From Psychrobacter sp. I-STPA10 (GTDB taxonomy: Bacteria; Pseudomonadota; Gammaproteobacteria; Pseudomonadales; Moraxellaceae): 63,848 nucleotides of DNA. Made by a program: the position numbers and the translations under genes. Positions 63,140 through 63,848 of this stretch are shown here, one piece after another (position 1 is the stretch's first letter; every line of letters begins with the position of its first letter). The notes beneath the pieces are model-generated. The model did not search any database. It saw only the letters and a list, made by a program, of their open reading frames with translations, and was not told where the DNA came from. The stretch is taken from NCBI RefSeq assembly GCF_021012795.1, contig NZ_VFYU01000019.1, positions 1 to 63,848 of the forward strand, written 5' to 3'.

Positions 63140-63691
63140 ATGAATATTACAAAGATATATCAAGCTCTAGCTATCAGCAGTTTATTAGTAATAGCAAGCT
63201 CTGCTAACGCTCTTGAGCAGCAATGTAATGAAAAGAGTAGAAGGACAGCACAAAACGATCGCTACGAAGTTATTGGCAATGGTGAAGAGGTTAAAGATAA
63301 GCAAACAGGGTTGATTTGGCAACGTTGTGTAGTTGGAGAAACGTGGGATGGTAATAGCTGTACAGGTGTAGAAGATAGTAAATCTTTAACATGGCATGAG
63401 GCACTAAAGGTAGCTAAAGCTAAAGCAGACAGCACTAAAAAACCTTATCGTGTTCCTAATATTAAAGAACTAGCAAGCTTAACTAGCTATGGTTGTAGTC
63501 CTTCCTTCAATACTACCTATTTTGAAACAGGGGTAGAAATTTTTGATTTTATAGATAATGCTATAGTGTGGTCTTCATCACCTAATATAGGAGAGAAAGG
63601 TTCTTCTTATACTTACAGCCAACATGACGGAATAGTACGTATTTTCAACGTAAATGAAACTTATGCAGTGCGTCTAGTGCGTAGTGAGTAG
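63140..63691 (+). CDS. Secreted DUF1566 domain protein
   Basis: The 183-residue protein has a signal peptide (cleavage near SSANA-LEQ) and a single DUF1566 domain: VKDKQTGLIWQRCVVGETWDGNSC, LTWHEALKVAKAKADSTKKPYRVPNIKELASLTSYGCSP, VWSSSP and AVRLVRSE. It is a compact relative of the preceding lipoprotein's C-terminal domain, without the lipobox, and lies 54 bp after it, so the two are probably one operon. Six cysteines may form disulfides. Ligand unknown; DUF1566 domains are often found on secreted or surface proteins. AAGGAAAAAAA precedes the ATG. Confidence 0.82.
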   Translation: MNITKIYQALAISSLLVIASSANALEQQCNEKSRRTAQNDRYEVIGNGEEVKDKQTGLIWQRCVVGETWDGNSCTGVEDSKSLTWHEALKVAKAKADSTKKPYRVPNIKELASLTSYGCSPSFNTTYFETGVEIFDFIDNAIVWSSSPNIGEKGSSYTYSQHDGIVRIFNVNETYAVRLVRSE

Positions 63692-63718
63692 CATTGTAAA
63701 TTTTTGTAAAAATTAAAT

Positions 63719-63737
63719 AATAATGATTCTCATTGTT
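63719..63737. promoter_or_regulatory. Probable Fur box near the window end
   Basis: The stretch AATAATGATTCTCATTGTT matches 14 of 19 positions of the Fur consensus. It lies downstream of the last gene, so it may control the next gene beyond the window. Confidence 0.55.
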
Positions 63738-63762
63738 ATTTATAGCTGTTATTCTTATGTAA

Positions 63763-63798
63763 GACAGATTGAAAAATATATAAATATTACAATCTGTC
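63763..63798. terminator. Hairpin after the secreted DUF1566 gene
   Basis: GACAGATTG (63763-63771) and CAATCTGTC (63790-63798) form a 9-bp perfect stem with an AT-rich loop. There is no T-run after it, so termination is uncertain. Confidence 0.4.
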
Positions 63799-63802
63799 AT
63801 CC

Positions 63803-63848
63803 CACTCTCAACTTTATTTTATAAAATCATATATGACCCCTCCCATAC
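63803..63848. repeat. Palindromic CACTCTCAA element, second copy (cut by the window end)
   Basis: CACTCTCAACTTTATTTTAT onward matches, in the inverted orientation, the element at 57551-57646 through the ATATGACCCCTCC block. The copy continues past the window. Confidence 0.7.

Overview
The window looks like a chromosomal segment of a gammaproteobacterium of the Moraxellaceae (Psychrobacter/Moraxella type). Reasons: AT-rich DNA (roughly 40% GC by eye), a single-chain ATP sulfurylase next to cysI-DUF934-cysH, a small conserved two-helix membrane protein typical of the family, and intergenic palindromic and MITE-like repeats of the kind common in these genomes. The assignment is made by eye and no database was searched. 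I see no rRNA, tRNA, CRISPR array, prophage or intact transposase.

Layout. (1) 0.1-4.2 kb: allA, then three tandem genes for stand-alone HINT (Hedgehog/intein-type) proteins with near-identical ends and different cores, then an orphan protein. (2) 4.3-12.3 kb: a small membrane protein, a DUF389 membrane protein, alaS, lysC (with an internal start for a beta subunit), csrA with a structured GGA-rich leader, a HopJ-family gene, a MITE-like element, and a zinc-independent L36 (rpmJ2/ykgO) behind a perfect palindrome that is probably a Zur box. (3) 12.5-17.2 kb and 27-28.5 kb: assimilatory sulfate reduction, with sat (-), cysI-DUF934-cysH (+) and, further on, cysG, which supplies siroheme to CysI. 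(4) 17.3-26.7 kb: six paralogous secreted WG-repeat genes on the minus strand with a CPCC zinc-ribbon gene, decayed copies of parts of the module, and a LysE-type exporter.

(5) 28.7-51.3 kb: a block enclosed by two same-orientation copies of a ~108-bp repeat. It holds three DUF4132 genes (two of them a recent ~3.5-kb tandem duplication including the promoter region), a MoxR-type AAA+ ATPase, a DUF5682 protein, a VWA protein and a SWIM zinc-finger protein, followed by sbcD-sbcC. The first seven genes match the gene content of the uncharacterised E. coli yehH/I-L-M-P-Q cluster. The MoxR-VWA core suggests an ATP-driven remodelling machine with DUF4132, DUF5682 and SWIM proteins as partners. This is the best candidate for an undescribed system here, and the only known context is the unexplained E. 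coli cluster.

(6) 51.5-57.5 kb: housekeeping genes: an RhlB-like DEAD-box helicase, a cold-shock protein, aroQ, an ABC1/UbiB-family kinase-like protein, a DUF2058 protein and an enoyl-CoA hydratase family protein. (7) 57.5-63.8 kb: a repeat and a MITE, then a large TonB-dependent receptor followed by a DUF1566 lipoprotein and a secreted DUF1566 protein. Fur-box-like sites precede the receptor and the lipoprotein and lie downstream of the last gene, suggesting an iron- or heme-uptake locus that continues past the window.
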